This document shows, piece after piece, positions 8,752 through 18,209 of a stretch of DNA of 64,000 bases; the stretch's first letter is position 1, and every line of letters starts with the position of its first letter. The translations under genes were made by a program, and so were the position numbers. Source of the stretch: Bosea sp. PAMC 26642. Its GTDB lineage: Bacteria; Pseudomonadota; Alphaproteobacteria; Rhizobiales; Beijerinckiaceae. A model generated the notes under the pieces. The model saw nothing but the letters and a program-made list of their open reading frames with translations. It was not told where the DNA came from and made no database searches. Location of the stretch: NCBI RefSeq assembly GCF_001562255.1, contig NZ_CP014301.1, forward strand, positions 4,743,501 to 4,807,500. Direction: 5' to 3'.

Positions 8752-9186
8752 TCAGGTTTTGTCCAGTGCCCGGATCACGCTGCCGAGCTCTGCCTCATCG
8801 ACGAGATCGGCGGCGTCCTCGGGCCTGAACCACTGGCAGCGGCGCTCGCCGCGCTCGGCCCAGTCGGGCAGTTGCTGCTGGACCTCCAGCAGGTAGAGCG
8901 TCACCTCGCACAGCGCGAAGTGGTCCTCGAACCGCTTCCAGTAGCTGTAGCGCCCGGCCGGCTTCTTGCCGATCTTGCCGACGACCCCGGCCTCCTCGAA
9001 CGCCTCGCGCGCCGCCGCGTCATGATCTTTCATGCCCTTCATCGGCCAGCCTTTCGGTACGATCCAGCGCTGCGTCGTGCGCGACGTCACCAACAGGATC
9101 TCGGTCCGACCGTCGGCCGTTTTCCGGATCGGCATGGCTGCGATCTGCGCGCGGGCATCTCCCGGCGCGCGCTTGGCTTTCTTCAT
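8752..9186 (-). CDS. NUDIX hydrolase (diphosphoinositol-polyphosphate-phosphohydrolase-like)
   Basis: Cleaves a nucleoside diphosphate linked to another moiety; substrate unknown. Start chosen at ATG 9186 (MKKAKRAPGD), 144 residues, because an AGGAG lies about 11 bases upstream; the frame is open to 9264. The Nudix box is visible as G-x5-M-x7-REAFEEAGV: the first glutamate of the usual box is methionine, a variant I associate with alphaproteobacterial DIPP-like members (PKGWPMKG lead-in). It is tail-to-tail with the GAF gene, 7 bases apart, and downstream of the Ldh2-type gene. Confidence 0.85.
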   Translation of the reverse strand: MKKAKRAPGDARAQIAAMPIRKTADGRTEILLVTSRTTQRWIVPKGWPMKGMKDHDAAAREAFEEAGVVGKIGKKPAGRYSYWKRFEDHFALCEVTLYLLEVQQQLPDWAERGERRCQWFRPEDAADLVDEAELGSVIRALDKT

Positions 9187-9404
9187 CTTTGAGTGAGGTC
9201 TCCTCAAGGCCGCCATGCGGCACTGCATGTCGTCTAAATCGGGTCGCCCGTCGTCGCAGGGCAAACCGGCGACAAGCTTGCCGGCTATACGATGATTCGA
9301 GGATATTTTGCCTGCATAAATACAGGCTTTGCTGTGTCGTCGAAGCTGTCAATGGCGGTCGCCGAATACGACGGCTCACGAAACGCGGTCGCAGCTTGGG
9401 ATGC

Positions 9405-10448
9405 TCAATCGGGGGCCGCTGTCACCGCCGCATATCCCTCGATCCTCGCGCGCAAAGCGGCCGGAATCGTGACGCCCTCTCGTGTGGTACGCTGGCGTGC
9501 TGCGATACGCCGGTCGCCCGGCAGCCGGGCGCCGTCCTGTTCGGAAATCGCGGCAAACAGCCGCTCGAGGCGCTCAGACGAGGCCGCGCCAGCAAGGCCG
9601 CCGGGCTCGACTGCAATGAAGAACTGCCCGGTCCGAGGCGAGCCGCCAGCGTTGTCGGCGAAGGACGAGGCGTCGATCGAGAGGTTCGCCCCGGTCAGCC
9701 AGGCCGCGAACAGCTCGACGATCAGCGCGAGACCCGCGCCCTTGTACCCGCCGGCCGGCAGCATCGTGCCGCCGTTGAGCGCGGCCTTCGGGTCGGTGGT
9801 CGGGTTGCCGTCGCGGTCGAGCGCCCAGCCGAGCGGAATCGGCTCGCCGCGCTGCTGATGCACCACGACCTCGCTCTTGGCGACGACGCTGGACGACTGG
9901 TCGATCACCAGCGGCGGCTTGCCGGATCGGGGCACGGCGAGCGCGATCGGATTCGTCCCGAAAACCGGCTTCGACCCGCCCATCGGTGCGATCGACGCCG
10001 GCGCATGGACGAAGCCGAGCGCCAGCAACCCTTGAGCCGCGATGCGCTCGACATGGTAGCCGACGACGCCGCAATTATAGGAATTGGTGATCGCCAACGC
10101 GGCGATTCCCTGCTTGCGCGCAGCTTCCGCCAGAGCCGGCAGGCCGAAATCGATCGCGGGATGCGCGAAGCCGTCGCGGGCATCGACCCGCACCAGGCCG
10201 GGTTTGGGGCTCTCCAGCATCGGCCTTGCCTTGCCGTCGATCTTGCCGATACGGGCGTGCTCGCAATAGGTCGGCAGCCTCGCAAGCCCATGGCTGTGGA
10301 TGCCGTCGGCCTCGGCCGCGACGACCGATGCCGTCACCGGCGCCTCGTTGCGCGGATCGACGCCGCAGCCCAGCAGCGCCCGGCGCGTCAGGGTCTCGAC
10401 CTCGGCGAGCGTAAGCCGCACGCCGTCCTTCGGGGCGGGAGCGCTCAT
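9405..10448 (-). CDS. Ldh2/malate-lactate-ureidoglycolate dehydrogenase family oxidoreductase
   Basis: NAD(P)-dependent oxidation or reduction of a 2-hydroxy acid or related substrate (family: malate YlbC/AllD, delta-1-piperideine-2-carboxylate reductase). 347 residues from ATG 10448, which overlaps the hyuB stop by four bases. Family motifs: ADGIHSHGLARLPTY near 47, SYNCGVVGYHVE near 122-133 with the catalytic-region histidine, GSKPVFGTNPIALAVP near 156, and GGYKGAGLALIVEL near 235. The coupling to hyuAB says it acts on a product of the hydantoinase/oxoprolinase step or on a 2-oxo acid derived from it. Confidence 0.85.
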   Translation of the reverse strand: MSAPAPKDGVRLTLAEVETLTRRALLGCGVDPRNEAPVTASVVAAEADGIHSHGLARLPTYCEHARIGKIDGKARPMLESPKPGLVRVDARDGFAHPAIDFGLPALAEAARKQGIAALAITNSYNCGVVGYHVERIAAQGLLALGFVHAPASIAPMGGSKPVFGTNPIALAVPRSGKPPLVIDQSSSVVAKSEVVVHQQRGEPIPLGWALDRDGNPTTDPKAALNGGTMLPAGGYKGAGLALIVELFAAWLTGANLSIDASSFADNAGGSPRTGQFFIAVEPGGLAGAASSERLERLFAAISEQDGARLPGDRRIAARQRTTREGVTIPAALRARIEGYAAVTAAPD

Positions 10449-12133
10449 GCCGCCGTCTCCGTCTTGGTTGGGTAGCCATGGAGCCTGCTCGCGGCGCCAG
10501 GCGTGATCATGCCGTCCGCAAGGTCCGCAGCGATGCGGGCCGGGTCGCGCGTCAGCGGATCGCCATATCCGCCGCCGCCCGAGGTCTCGATCGTGACGAT
10601 GTCGCCGGCCTTCAGCGGAATGCCGGAAATCTTCGAGCGCAGCGCCGTCCGGGACCCGTCCGGATGTGTGATCGTCATGCTGCTCAGCGAGCCCGGCTTG
10701 CCGCCCTGGATGCCATGCGGCGGAAAACGGAAACGCTCGAAATGCGCCCCCAGCTTGCCCGCATCCGCGTCCAGTCGCCATTCGCGCACGAGACCGAGCC
10801 CGCCGCGAAATGCACCGGCGCCGCCCGAATCCGGGATCAACCCGTATTTTGTGAAGGTGACTGGATATTTGGCCTCGACCATCTCGATCGGCGCATTTGT
10901 GTTGTTGTGCAGGCCGCAGGAGAGCGCGCTCGCGCCGTCGCCGCCGGCATGGGCGCCCCAGCCGCCGACCTCGATGTCGAAATAGACCTGGCCCTTGCCC
11001 TGTCGCCCGAGGGTCTGCAGCGCGTAGACATAGGAGATGGCGTAATATGCGGCCGGGATGCGCTTCGGAGCGATCTGGGCCAACGCCCCGAACACCGCAA
11101 TCGCGATGCGATGGTTGATGACCATACGGCCCGCCACCGGCGCAGGAAAGACGGCATCGACGACGCTGCCCGGAGGTAGGGTCACGCTGACCGGCCTGTA
11201 GCAGCCGGAATTCGCCGGGATATCGCCCCCGAGCGCGGCGAGCAGCGCGTAGTAGATCGCCGAACAGGTCATGGCGCGCGTGTTGTTGACCGGCCCGCTC
11301 ACCTGCGGGCTCGACCCCGCGAAGTCCAGCGCGATGCTGTCGCCGCTTTTGACGATCCTGACCTCGAGCCGGATCGGCTCGTCGGACTGGCCGTCATCGT
11401 CCACGAGCTCGACGAAGGAGGCCTCGCCGTCCGGCAGCGCCGCGAGCGCGGAACGCATCATCGTCTCGGAGCCGTCGAGGATCGCGGCCATGGCGGCGGC
11501 GAGTGAGTCGGGGCCGTATTTGCGGGCCATGCGCGTGACGGCGCGCTCGCCGATGCCGAGCGCCGCGATCTGCGCGTTGAGGTCGCCGCGCGTCTCGTCG
11601 GGCTGGCGGATATTGTGCAGCAGCATCTCGAAAACGCCGGTGTTGAGTACGCCCTTGTCGACGAGCCGCAGCGGCGGGATACGGATGCCCTCCTGGAAAA
11701 TCTCGGTCGCGGCGGCGTAGTAGCTGCCTGCCGCTGCGCCGCCGACATCGACATGATGGCAGAGGGTCCCGACGATGCCGACGCGGACGCCGTCCACGAA
11801 GACAGGCCGGAAGGTCTGGATGTCGGACAGATGCTGCCCGCCCGAATAGGGGTCGTTGGTGACGATGACGTCGCCGTCGTTCCACTGCTCCAGCGGGATG
11901 AAATCGTCGAGGATGCGGCGCAGGCAGTCCGACATCGAGTTGAGATGCACCGGAATGCGCGCCGATTGCGCGATGTTGTTGCCGCTCGCGTCGAAGACCG
12001 CGGTGGAATAGTCGAGAATCTCGCGTACCACCGTCGAGCGGCTGGTGCGCCAGATCGTGATGCTCATTTCCTCCGCCGCCGCGACAAGCGTGTTGCGGAT
12101 GACTTCGAGCCTGACGGGATCGATCTTGGACAT
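10445..12133 (-). CDS. hyuB: HyuB-type hydantoinase B / 5-oxoprolinase subunit
   Basis: Partner of HyuA in ATP-dependent opening of hydantoins, oxoproline or related cyclic amides (family also includes acetone carboxylase subunits). About 562 residues. The frame is open from 12148; I prefer ATG 12133 (MSKIDPVRLEV) because GAGG sits 9 bases upstream, the earlier ATG at 12142 being too close to it. Family features include the N-terminal DPVRLEVIRNTLVAAAEEM, the central DVIVTNDPYSGGQHLSDI near 90-110 and a C-terminal glycine-rich GGGGYGDP. It directly follows hyuA and overlaps the Ldh2 gene. Confidence 0.9.
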   Translation of the reverse strand: MSKIDPVRLEVIRNTLVAAAEEMSITIWRTSRSTVVREILDYSTAVFDASGNNIAQSARIPVHLNSMSDCLRRILDDFIPLEQWNDGDVIVTNDPYSGGQHLSDIQTFRPVFVDGVRVGIVGTLCHHVDVGGAAAGSYYAAATEIFQEGIRIPPLRLVDKGVLNTGVFEMLLHNIRQPDETRGDLNAQIAALGIGERAVTRMARKYGPDSLAAAMAAILDGSETMMRSALAALPDGEASFVELVDDDGQSDEPIRLEVRIVKSGDSIALDFAGSSPQVSGPVNNTRAMTCSAIYYALLAALGGDIPANSGCYRPVSVTLPPGSVVDAVFPAPVAGRMVINHRIAIAVFGALAQIAPKRIPAAYYAISYVYALQTLGRQGKGQVYFDIEVGGWGAHAGGDGASALSCGLHNNTNAPIEMVEAKYPVTFTKYGLIPDSGGAGAFRGGLGLVREWRLDADAGKLGAHFERFRFPPHGIQGGKPGSLSSMTITHPDGSRTALRSKISGIPLKAGDIVTIETSGGGGYGDPLTRDPARIAADLADGMITPGAASRLHGYPTKTETAA

Positions 12134-12144
12134 GGTGGTCATCC

Positions 12145-14190
12145 TCAATGGGTCGAGCGCCGGTCGGCGATCAGCGCGCCCGATTCATGGGCGAAGACGC
12201 ACCAGCCGGCTGGGAGATAGACCGAGGTGTAGGCTTCCTCGACGATGACGGGCCCGGCGATGGGCTCGGGGCCGATCGCCTCGCGCTCCCAGACCGGTGT
12301 GGCGACGGCGCCATTGCGGCCATGGACGAGCCGGCTACCTGGCGGCTTCGCGGCCGCCGCCTCCGTCGCCGGCGCCAGACCGGGCTTGGCGAGGCCGCCG
12401 ATCGCGGTCAGCCGCAGCGCAACGATCTCGACGGGTACGTGAGGCTCGTCATAGGAAAAGCGCTGGCGATGGACGGCATGGAAGGCCTCGGTCGCGCGAG
12501 CCACACCCTCGGGCGAGAAATCGACATCGTCGAGCGGCACGCGCAGGTCGAAGGCCTGTCCGGCATAGCGCAGGTCGACCGCCCAAGCGACGCGGCGCGC
12601 CTCTGTCGGCACACCGTCCTCGGCCAGCAGCCGGTCGGCCTCCGCCAGCAGCGCTGCGGTCCGCTCGGCAAGCTGCGGAGCGATCTCAGAGAACAGGCCG
12701 ATCCGGGTGATGTTGAGGTCATGGGCGATATCCGACCAGAGGATGCCCCAGGCAGACAGCGTCGAGGCATGGGCCGGGAAGATCACGCGGCGGATGCCGA
12801 GCTCGTCGGCGACCTCGCAGGCATGCACGCCGCCGGCGCCGCCAAAGGAGAGCAGCCCGAAATCCTCCGGATCCATGCCCTTTTCGAACAGCGAGAGCCG
12901 TGTCGCGGTCGCGAGCGCCGAGTTCGCCACGTCGATGACACCGGCCGCGACCTGGTCGATCGAGAGGTCGAGCCTTGTCGCGATCGCCTGCGCCGCCTTG
13001 TGGGCCGCTTCCCTGTCGAGCGGCATGGCGCCGCCCATGAAGCTTGCCCCGTCGAGCCGGCCGAGCAGCAGGTTGGCGTCGGTGACGGTCAGAGCCGTGC
13101 CGCCCTTGCCGTAGCAGGCCGGGCCGGGATCGGCGCCGGCACTGTGAGGCCCGATGCGCAGGCGGTTGCCGTCGTCGACCCAGGCGATCGAACCGCCGCC
13201 GGCCCCGATCGTCCGCATCTCGATCATCGGCAGGCGCACGGGCAGCCCGTCGACCTCGCCTTCGTTGACCATGGCGATGGTGCCTTCATGCACCACCGAG
13301 ACGTCGAAGGAGGTGCCGCCCATGTCGACCGCGACGAGATTGGGCTCGCCGAGTTCGCGCGACAGCCGCCGTGCCGCCGCCGCTCCGCCGCTCGGCCCCG
13401 AGAGCAGGAGCCGCGCCGGCTCGCGCCCGGCCTTGGCAAGGCCCGAGACGCCACCATTCGACTGCACCAGATAGACCTGCGTCTTGGGCGCCTCCTCTGC
13501 GATCACCTTCGCCAGGCGGTCGGTATAGGCCTGCACGATCGGCATCAGCAGTGCGTTCAGCGCCGTCGTCGACATGCGCTCATATTCGCGGATTTCCGGC
13601 GAGATCTCGCTGGCGAGCGAGATCGCCACGCCCGGCAGCATCTCGGCGAGGATCGCGCCGATCCGCTTTTCATGCGTCGCGTTGGCATAGCCGTGCAGCA
13701 GGCAGACGGCGACCGACTTCACCTCCGCCGCCGAGAGCTTCGCCGCGACCCGGCGAACCCCGTCCTCGTCGAGCGGCACGCTGATGCGTCCGTCGGCCCC
13801 GACGCGCTCGCTAACGCCGAAGCACAGCCGGCGCGGCACCAGCGGTGCCGGCTGCTCCAGCGTGATGGCGTAGACCTCCTTGCGACCATGCCGGCCGATC
13901 TGCATGACGTCCTCGAATCCGGCCGTGGTCACGATGGCGCCTGCCGGCAGCTTTCGCTCCAGCACCGCATTGGTGGCGATCGTCGTGCCGTGCAGCAGGT
14001 ACTGCACCGCCTCCAGCGGAAAGCCGAAGCGCTCCGAGGCTTCCCTGATGCCGGCCAGCAGGCCGATCGAGGGGTCCTTCGGCGTGCTCGGCGTCTTGAT
14101 CTGATGGATTGCGCCGGTGCCGGCATCGAGGATCTCGATGTCGGTAAAGGTGCCGCCGATATCGACGGCGATGCGGATATCCTGTTGCAT
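12145..14190 (-). CDS. hyuA: HyuA-type hydantoinase A / 5-oxoprolinase subunit
   Basis: ATP-binding subunit of the ATP-dependent cyclic amidase. 681 residues, full length for a split HyuA, from ATG 14190. The ASKHA phosphate-binding motif AVDIGGTFTDIEIL is at about 8-21 and the second motif VAVDMGGTSFDVSVV near 290. A glycine-rich LSFGGAGGVHACEVA lies near 450. HyuB follows with stop and next gene touching. There is a 126-base gap to the upstream permease gene with no obvious promoter. Exact substrate (N-methylhydantoin, hydantoin, oxoproline or another lactam) cannot be read from sequence. Confidence 0.9.
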   Translation of the reverse strand: MQQDIRIAVDIGGTFTDIEILDAGTGAIHQIKTPSTPKDPSIGLLAGIREASERFGFPLEAVQYLLHGTTIATNAVLERKLPAGAIVTTAGFEDVMQIGRHGRKEVYAITLEQPAPLVPRRLCFGVSERVGADGRISVPLDEDGVRRVAAKLSAAEVKSVAVCLLHGYANATHEKRIGAILAEMLPGVAISLASEISPEIREYERMSTTALNALLMPIVQAYTDRLAKVIAEEAPKTQVYLVQSNGGVSGLAKAGREPARLLLSGPSGGAAAARRLSRELGEPNLVAVDMGGTSFDVSVVHEGTIAMVNEGEVDGLPVRLPMIEMRTIGAGGGSIAWVDDGNRLRIGPHSAGADPGPACYGKGGTALTVTDANLLLGRLDGASFMGGAMPLDREAAHKAAQAIATRLDLSIDQVAAGVIDVANSALATATRLSLFEKGMDPEDFGLLSFGGAGGVHACEVADELGIRRVIFPAHASTLSAWGILWSDIAHDLNITRIGLFSEIAPQLAERTAALLAEADRLLAEDGVPTEARRVAWAVDLRYAGQAFDLRVPLDDVDFSPEGVARATEAFHAVHRQRFSYDEPHVPVEIVALRLTAIGGLAKPGLAPATEAAAAKPPGSRLVHGRNGAVATPVWEREAIGPEPIAGPVIVEEAYTSVYLPAGWCVFAHESGALIADRRSTH

Positions 14191-14316
14191 CAGGCAAAGC
14201 TCCGGTGTTCCCGCTCGCGGGCGAGCGGGTCATGTCATGTGGGGAAAGGTGTCGGTTCGGCTAGTTCTGGAGCGGTCTGTTTCGTTGCCGCAATCGCATC
14301 TCGGGTCCGGGCGAAG

Positions 14317-15111
14317 TCATTTCACGAACGTCCGCGCCAGCCCCGCCGACCGGTCGACGACCAGCACGACGAGCAGAGTGAGGACGACGAGCAGCACCGA
14401 GAGCGCCGCCACCAGCGGGTCCGCCTGCTGCTCGACATGGTGATACATCGCCACCGGCAGGGTCGAGATGCGCGGTCCCGTCATGAACAGCGACAGTACG
14501 ACCTCGTCGAACGAGACGAGGAAACACAGCGCCGTCGTGCCGATCAGGCCCGAGCGCATCATCGGCAGGGTGACGCGGCGGAAGATGGTGAGCGGCGGTG
14601 CGCTGAGCGTGGCAGCGGCCTCCTCGACGGCGATCGGCAGCGTCGCCAGCGCCGTCGAGAGCACGCGGATCGCATAGGGCAGGGTCACCACGAGATGGGC
14701 CGCGACCAGCCCCTGGAAGGTGGCGAGCAGGCCGTAGCGCGAGAACACGATCAGAATGGCGAGGCCGAGTACAATCGTCGGCAGCAGCAGCGGCGCGGTA
14801 AACAGCGCGGCCAGCGCCTCCGAGCCGCGCGGCTTCAGCCGGACCAGAGTATAGGCCGCCGGCAGCCCGATCAGAAGGCTCAAGGCGGTGACGACGACGG
14901 CGAGCAGCAGGCTCGTCCAGAACGCCGCCGTCATCTTGCCGCTGGCAAAAATCGCCGGATACCATTTCAGGCTCCAGCTCGTCGGCGGGAACATCATGTA
15001 GTTGTCGCCCGAGAACGAGATCGGCACGACGACGATCAGCGGTGCCAGCAGGAAGACGAACATCGCCAGCGCCAGCAGTTTCAGGGTCAGGGAGACGGGC
15101 CGTTCATCCAT
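14317..15111 (-). CDS. PotC-type ABC transporter permease
   Basis: Inner-membrane permease of a spermidine/putrescine-type importer. 264 residues with six hydrophobic segments and the EAA loop EEAAATLSAPPLTIFRRVTLP near 185-205. It follows the PotB-like gene by 12 bases and precedes hyuA by 126 bases. The family carries polyamines but also opines and other amides, and the surroundings favour a nitrogenous amide substrate. Confidence 0.9.
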   Translation of the reverse strand: MDERPVSLTLKLLALAMFVFLLAPLIVVVPISFSGDNYMMFPPTSWSLKWYPAIFASGKMTAAFWTSLLLAVVVTALSLLIGLPAAYTLVRLKPRGSEALAALFTAPLLLPTIVLGLAILIVFSRYGLLATFQGLVAAHLVVTLPYAIRVLSTALATLPIAVEEAAATLSAPPLTIFRRVTLPMMRSGLIGTTALCFLVSFDEVVLSLFMTGPRISTLPVAMYHHVEQQADPLVAALSVLLVVLTLLVVLVVDRSAGLARTFVK

Positions 15112-15123
15112 GATGCGCCTCCC

Positions 15124-16002
15124 TCAGATCACGGTGCGCATTGCGCGGCTGTAGAGCACGAGCGCGCCGCCGAAGATGACGAGGATCAGAATCGAGAGCG
15201 TCGCGGCCAGCGGCCAGTTCAAGGTCACGATCGCCTGGTCGTAGATTTCCGTCGCGAGCAGGAAGACCCGGCCGCCGCCGAGCAGTTTCGGCGTGATGAA
15301 GGACGACACCGCCAGCACGAAGCAGAGCAGGCAGCCGAGCGCGATGCCCGGCAGCGTCAGCGGCAGGATGATGCGCCAGAACACCTTGAAAGGCGTCGCA
15401 CCCAGCGTCGAGGCTGCTTCCTCTACGCGCGGATCGAGCCGCCCGAAGCCCGCCAGCAGCGCCAGGATCATGTAGGGCATCAGGATCTCGGTCAGCCCGA
15501 TGACGACGCCGGTCTTGTTGAACATCAGCCGGAGCCGGCCGGCCCCGATCGCGCCGAGCGCATTGTTGAGGAGTCCGTTCTCGGACAGGATCGCGATCCA
15601 GCCATAGGTCCGCACCACGGCCGAGGTCAGCAGCGGCGAGATCACCAGCACCAGCAGAATCGTCCGCCACGTCCCGCTCGAACGGTGCAGATAGAGCGCG
15701 ATCGGATAGGAGCAGACCAGCGTCAACAGCGTGATGCCGAGGCTGACCGTGATGCTGTTGACGATCAGCTCGGCATAGAAGGTGTCGCTGAAGACCTTGA
15801 GCCAGGTCGCGAGACCATAGACCTCGCGCATCGCCCCGGTCGGCTCGACCTCGTAGAACGACATCCGGGCGAGGTTCAGCACCGGCACGAGGAAGCCGAA
15901 CCCGTTGACCAGCGCGATCGGCGCCAGCAGCGCCGCGACGAGCATCAGCCCGGTCTTGCGCTCCGGCGGCACGGGCGCCGCGATGGCGGCAGCCGCGCTC
16001 AT
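15124..16002 (-). CDS. PotB-type ABC transporter permease
   Basis: First permease of the same importer, 292 residues from ATG 16002, which overlaps the ATPase stop by four bases; the long upstream extension of this frame is a shadow of the ATPase gene. Hydrophobic N terminus (LMLVAALLAPIALVNGF), EAA loop EEAASTLGATPFKVFWRIIL near 197-216, six membrane segments. The pair PotB/PotC forms the translocation path. Confidence 0.9.
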   Translation of the reverse strand: MSAAAAIAAPVPPERKTGLMLVAALLAPIALVNGFGFLVPVLNLARMSFYEVEPTGAMREVYGLATWLKVFSDTFYAELIVNSITVSLGITLLTLVCSYPIALYLHRSSGTWRTILLVLVISPLLTSAVVRTYGWIAILSENGLLNNALGAIGAGRLRLMFNKTGVVIGLTEILMPYMILALLAGFGRLDPRVEEAASTLGATPFKVFWRIILPLTLPGIALGCLLCFVLAVSSFITPKLLGGGRVFLLATEIYDQAIVTLNWPLAATLSILILVIFGGALVLYSRAMRTVI

Positions 16003-17078
16003 GCCGTCGCCCCGTAGACAAAGACGTCGCCGGCGCGCCAGGACAGTGTGACCGGCGCGCCCGGCGCCAGAACGGTCTCGCCGCCGCGCGTCGCGAGTTC
16101 GACCGAAACGATCTGGCCGGCGACCTCGACATCGTATTGCAGGATGTCGCCGGCAAAGATGCTGCGCGCCACGATGCCAGAGACGCGGTGGTCGCCAACG
16201 GAGCCTTCCCCTGCCGAAAGCATGACGCGATGCGGGCGGATCATCACCTCGACGGGGCCTGACAACCCAGCCGGCGCGGCGATCCGCGTCCCGGCGAACT
16301 CGGCCGCCCCGTCCTTGGCCGTGGCCTTCAGCCTGTTGCTCCGGCCGACGAAGCTGGCGACGAAGGCGCTGGCTGGGCGCTCGTAGAGGTCGACCGGCGT
16401 CCCGTGCTGTTCGAGCCGGCCCTGGTTCATCACCACGACCTTGTCGCACATCGTCAGCGCCTCGACCTGGTCGTGGGTCACGAAGATCGCGGTGATGCCG
16501 AGCCGCTTCTGGATGTCGCGAATCTCGTTGCGCATCTCGTCGCGCAGCTTCGCATCGAGATTGGAAAGCGGCTCGTCGAGCAGCAGGATCGAGGGCCGCA
16601 CCACCAGCGCCCGCGCCAGTGCTACACGCTGCTGCTGGCCGCCCGACAATTGCCCCGGCCGGTGCTCTTCCTTGCCGGAAAGATGCACCAGCGCGATCGC
16701 CTCCTTCACCCGCCGTGCGATCTCGTCCCTGGCGACATTGCGCATCTCCAGCCCGAAGGCGACGTTCTTCGCCACGCTCATATGGGGGAACAGCGCATAG
16801 CTCTGGAAGACCAGCCCCATGTCGCGGCGATGCGTCGGGACCTCGGTCAGGTCCTGCCCGCCGACCACGATACGGCCAGACGTCGCCGGGACGAGGCCTG
16901 CGATCATCCTGAGCGAGGTCGTCTTGCCGCAGCCCGAGGGACCGAGGAAGGCAACGAGCTCGCCCTTGGGCACCTCGAGGTTGAAGCCGTCGACCGCCGT
17001 GAAGCTGCCATAGGTCTTGGTCAGGCCCCGCAGCGAGAGAAAGCCCTCGCTGGCGGCGGCATCAGGGCTGGCGGTCAT
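15999..17078 (-). CDS. PotA-type ABC transporter ATP-binding protein
   Basis: ATPase of the spermidine/putrescine-type importer. 359 residues from ATG 17078 (MTASPDAAAS) with AGGAA just upstream; the frame stays open to 17135. Walker A GPSGCGKTT near 51, signature LSGGQQQRVALARAL, Walker B ILLLDEPLSNLDAKLR, and a C-terminal TOBE region (about 280-359) as in PotA. It lies between the binding-protein gene (23 bases) and the first permease (overlap). Confidence 0.92.
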   Translation of the reverse strand: MTASPDAAASEGFLSLRGLTKTYGSFTAVDGFNLEVPKGELVAFLGPSGCGKTTSLRMIAGLVPATSGRIVVGGQDLTEVPTHRRDMGLVFQSYALFPHMSVAKNVAFGLEMRNVARDEIARRVKEAIALVHLSGKEEHRPGQLSGGQQQRVALARALVVRPSILLLDEPLSNLDAKLRDEMRNEIRDIQKRLGITAIFVTHDQVEALTMCDKVVVMNQGRLEQHGTPVDLYERPASAFVASFVGRSNRLKATAKDGAAEFAGTRIAAPAGLSGPVEVMIRPHRVMLSAGEGSVGDHRVSGIVARSIFAGDILQYDVEVAGQIVSVELATRGGETVLAPGAPVTLSWRAGDVFVYGATA

Positions 17079-17101
17079 GATCGTTCCTGCTCCGGGTCCG
17101 T

Positions 17102-18148
17102 TCAGCGGCTCAGCGGGATCACCTTGCGGCGCCACTGTTCCATGATCGGCTCGCGCACCTTGGCCAGCGCGATCCAGTCGATCGCGATCACCTTGTCCAT
17201 CGACTTCACGGCCGTCCGGTCGATCGCCTCAGGCGCGATCTGCGCCTTGGCGTTGGTGGGGGCATAGAACATGCTCTCGGTGAAGGCCTTCTGCGCCTCC
17301 TGGCTCAACGCGTAGTTGATGAAGGTCTTGGCCGCATCCTTGCCGGGGCCGCCCGCGACATGGTTGATCGTATTGATCTGGAAGGCCGACCCCTCGCTCG
17401 GCAGCACGGCCTTGAGCTTGCCGCCCGAGGTATCCGTGTTGACCTGTGCGCGCGCGTTCCAGCCGGCACCGACCGTGGCCTGGCCGGAGATGATGGTGAC
17501 GTAGACCTCGGGCTTGGGTTCCCAGGTCTGGACGTTGGGGGCGATCTCGCCCATCGCCGCGATGCCCTTGTCGACGCTCTTGAGATAGTCGGTGCCACCG
17601 CGCGCCTTCTCAAGGATCAGCACGAGCGAGAGGCCCTGGATGTCTGGCATCCCGGGGATCGCGACCTTTCCGGCATATTTCTTGTCGGCGAGGTCCATCC
17701 AGCTCTTGGGAGCCTCCTTCACCGCATCGGTGTTGTAGAGCATGACGAGGTTGTCGAAGGTCACGGCGACGCCGTCGACATCGGCGATGCGGGCGGCGGG
17801 GAAGAGTTCGGCGACGTTGGGCGCGCTTGCCTCGTCGATCTTGGTCAGCAGCTTCTCGTCGGTCGCGGCCTTCGAGACCGAGACGTCCATGATCACCACG
17901 TCGGCCTGGGGCGCGGCCTTCTGGGCCCGCAGGTTGCCGAGCATCTGGGCCGAGTTCGGCATCGGGAAATACTCGACCTTGATGGTCGGGTTCGCCTTCA
18001 TGAACGGCTCGACCACGGCCTTGGTGTAGCGTTCCTGGAACAGGCCGGAATAGGCCATCAGCGTCACGGTCTGCTGGGCCATCGCGCCCTGCGAGCCCAG
18101 GAAGGACGCCACCGCGGCGGCAATCGCGAGTCTGGTCGAAGTCTGCAT
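17102..18148 (-). CDS. PotD-type periplasmic substrate-binding protein
   Basis: Family 1 solute-binding protein for the adjacent importer. 348 residues from ATG 18148 with AGGGG upstream; it carries a Sec signal peptide (MQTSTRLAIAAAVASFLGSQGAMAQ) with cleavage after about residue 25. The mature start QTVTLMAYSGLFQERYTKAV is typical of the PotD/iron-binding-like fold. It is the first transporter gene, 61 bases after the RraA-like gene. Ligand unknown. Confidence 0.88.
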   Translation of the reverse strand: MQTSTRLAIAAAVASFLGSQGAMAQQTVTLMAYSGLFQERYTKAVVEPFMKANPTIKVEYFPMPNSAQMLGNLRAQKAAPQADVVIMDVSVSKAATDEKLLTKIDEASAPNVAELFPAARIADVDGVAVTFDNLVMLYNTDAVKEAPKSWMDLADKKYAGKVAIPGMPDIQGLSLVLILEKARGGTDYLKSVDKGIAAMGEIAPNVQTWEPKPEVYVTIISGQATVGAGWNARAQVNTDTSGGKLKAVLPSEGSAFQINTINHVAGGPGKDAAKTFINYALSQEAQKAFTESMFYAPTNAKAQIAPEAIDRTAVKSMDKVIAIDWIALAKVREPIMEQWRRKVIPLSR

Positions 18149-18209
18149 GGAAAATCCCCTTTGTTGTGATGCGCGGGCGGTTATCCGCCCGTCGTCAGGC
18201 TTAAGGCGT

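Noticed and set aside
12148..16017. A 1289-codon open frame on the plus strand
   Set aside because: It is antisense to hyuA and the Pot-type genes, has an Arg/Asp/His/Gln-heavy composition with no domain, and exists only because high GC removes stops.
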